Source of the DNA: an uncultured Roseburia sp.
GTDB lineage: Bacteria > Bacillota > Clostridia > Lachnospirales > Lachnospiraceae
Direction of reading: 5' to 3'
Assembly: GCA_947384095.1 (NCBI GenBank)
Contig: CANDFU010000109.1
Location: 1 to 6,318, forward strand
DNA: 6,318 nucleotides
A program made the translations under genes and the position numbers. Below the pieces are notes generated by a model. It had not been told where the DNA came from, ran no database searches, and worked only from the letters and a program-made list of their open reading frames with translations. Below, in pieces: positions 5,973 through 6,318 of the stretch; position 1 is the stretch's first letter; every line of letters starts with the position of its first letter.

Positions 5973-6001
5973 TTGCAAACAACACGCTGTCGTGTTATAA
6001 T
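5973..6001 (+). promoter_or_regulatory. Strong extended -10 promoter of the TetR-family gene
   Basis: TTGCAA at 5973-5978, a 17-bp spacer, and a perfect TATAAT at 5996-6001 preceded by TG at 5993-5994 (extended -10). Predicted transcription start is near 6008, with about 50 nt of leader. The spacer holds the palindrome described separately, so binding there would block RNA polymerase. Confidence 0.8.
5981..5996. promoter_or_regulatory. Putative TetR-family operator, AACACG-N4-CGTGTT
   Basis: AACACGCTGTCGTGTT is a perfect 6-bp inverted repeat with a 4-bp centre. It fills most of the spacer of the TetR gene's promoter and touches the first base of its -10. Position, symmetry and size fit an operator for a homodimeric TetR protein acting as autorepressor. 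The candidate ABC-operon promoter lies 37 bp or more to the left, so repression of that side would need steric or looped contact, or a second site. Confidence 0.6.
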
Positions 6002-6038
6002 ACAGGACGACGTCAGGGATACTGACCGCAATCATTCG

Positions 6039-6043
6039 AAAGG
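6039..6043 (+). promoter_or_regulatory. Weak ribosome binding site of the TetR-family gene
   Basis: AAAGG lies 15 nt before the ATG at 6059 and only 3 nt before an in-frame GTG at 6047. Neither spacing is ideal, so the start stays uncertain and translation may be weak. Confidence 0.35.
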
Positions 6044-6058
6044 CATGTGAATCCATCT

Positions 6059-6318
6059 ATGAAAAAACAACCGCAGATCACGGAACAGACGAAGGCAAAT
6101 CTCTGTACTGCCTTCTGGAAGCTCTATACCGAAAAACCGATTGAAAAAATCTCCGTCAAAGAAATCACCGGGCTCGCCGGTTATAACCGCGGCACATTTT
6201 ATCTGTATTACAAAGATGTCTATGATATGTTTTCCCAGATCGAGGATGACTTGCTGTGTAAGATCCAGTCCGTGCTGGAAGAATCCTTAAGGACAAATGA
6301 AACCTTTGATCTCTCGAG
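6059..6318 (+). CDS. TetR/AcrR-family transcriptional regulator, N-terminal part only
   Basis: The frame is open from ATG at 6059 to the right edge, with 86 complete codons. Residues 11-24 form the first helix (TKANLCTAFWKLYT). Residues 31-51, ISVKEITGLAG followed by YNRGTFYLYYKD, are the helix-turn-helix of TetR proteins, with the hallmark G-x-x-RGTFYxYYKD recognition helix and following turn. The C-terminal ligand and dimer domain is outside the window, so the inducer class cannot be guessed. The gene is divergent from the ABC operon, with 187 bp between starts and a palindrome in its own promoter. This is the standard arrangement for a local repressor of a transporter. An in-frame GTG at 6047 would add four residues; an in-frame stop at 6023-6025 excludes longer forms. 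Confidence 0.92.
   Translation, partial: MKKQPQITEQTKANLCTAFWKLYTEKPIEKISVKEITGLAGYNRGTFYLYYKDVYDMFSQIEDDLLCKIQSVLEESLRTNETFDLS

Noticed and set aside
5841..6056. Minus-strand frame of 71 codons reading through the divergent control region
   Set aside because: It covers both candidate promoters, the operator and the start of the ATPase, and has no family resemblance.
6313..6318. CTCGAG (XhoI site) at the very end of the window, possibly a cloning junction
   Set aside because: The TetR reading frame runs through it without disturbance. A six-base site at the end can occur by chance.
1..6318. tRNA, rRNA, CRISPR array, insertion sequence, prophage or attachment-site signals
   Set aside because: I saw no cloverleaf, regularly spaced repeats, transposase motifs or flanking terminal repeats. 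The gene content looks like ordinary chromosome.

Overview
The window looks like chromosomal DNA from a Gram-positive anaerobe of the class Clostridia, most likely a Lachnospiraceae-type Firmicute. This rests on strong GGAGG-type ribosome binding sites, textbook sigma-A promoters, moderate to high GC in the genes with AT-rich intergenic gaps, and protein families typical of that group (CmpB-type membrane protein, MccF-like S66 peptidase, FtsX permease with a giant coiled coil, small TetR regulator). The genus cannot be read from the sequence alone.

Layout, left to right. (1) Positions 1-188, minus strand: the N-terminal part of a CmpB-like (PF06541-type) multi-spanning membrane protein, cut by the window edge. 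(2) Positions 189-337: a compact divergent intergenic region with two back-to-back promoters. (3) Positions 338-1384, plus strand: an S66-family LD-carboxypeptidase / MccF-like serine peptidase with a complete catalytic triad. (4) Positions 1385-1476: a convergent gap with a perfect 9-bp hairpin placed exactly in the middle. (5) Positions 1477-5154, minus strand: a 1225-residue FtsX/MacB-type ABC permease whose first extracytoplasmic domain carries a coiled-coil insertion of about 440 residues. (6) Positions 5170-5871, minus strand: its MacB/LolD-type ATPase, 15 nt upstream in the same operon. (7) Positions 5872-6058: a divergent control region with promoters facing both ways and a 16-bp palindrome inside the plus-strand promoter. 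(8) Positions 6059-6318, plus strand: the DNA-binding N-terminus of a TetR-family regulator, cut by the right edge.

Genes 5 to 8 form one logical unit. A TetR-type repressor is divergent from a two-gene ABC transporter and probably controls its own promoter, and perhaps the transporter's, through the palindrome AACACG-N4-CGTGTT. No separate MacA-like adaptor or outer-membrane partner is present. The permease has its own extracytoplasmic helical stalk, which may span much of the cell wall. The substrate is unknown. The S66 peptidase and the CmpB-like gene are separate transcription units with no demonstrated link to the transporter.

The most interesting material is the stalk. It shows clean heptad spacing with register shifts, recurring L-x-x-G-x-x-x-L units, DNA-level traces of heptad-sized duplication, and a hydrophobic segment near its presumed tip. 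The TetR operator geometry is the next most interesting point. The architecture itself is a known type in Firmicutes, so I do not claim a wholly new system.
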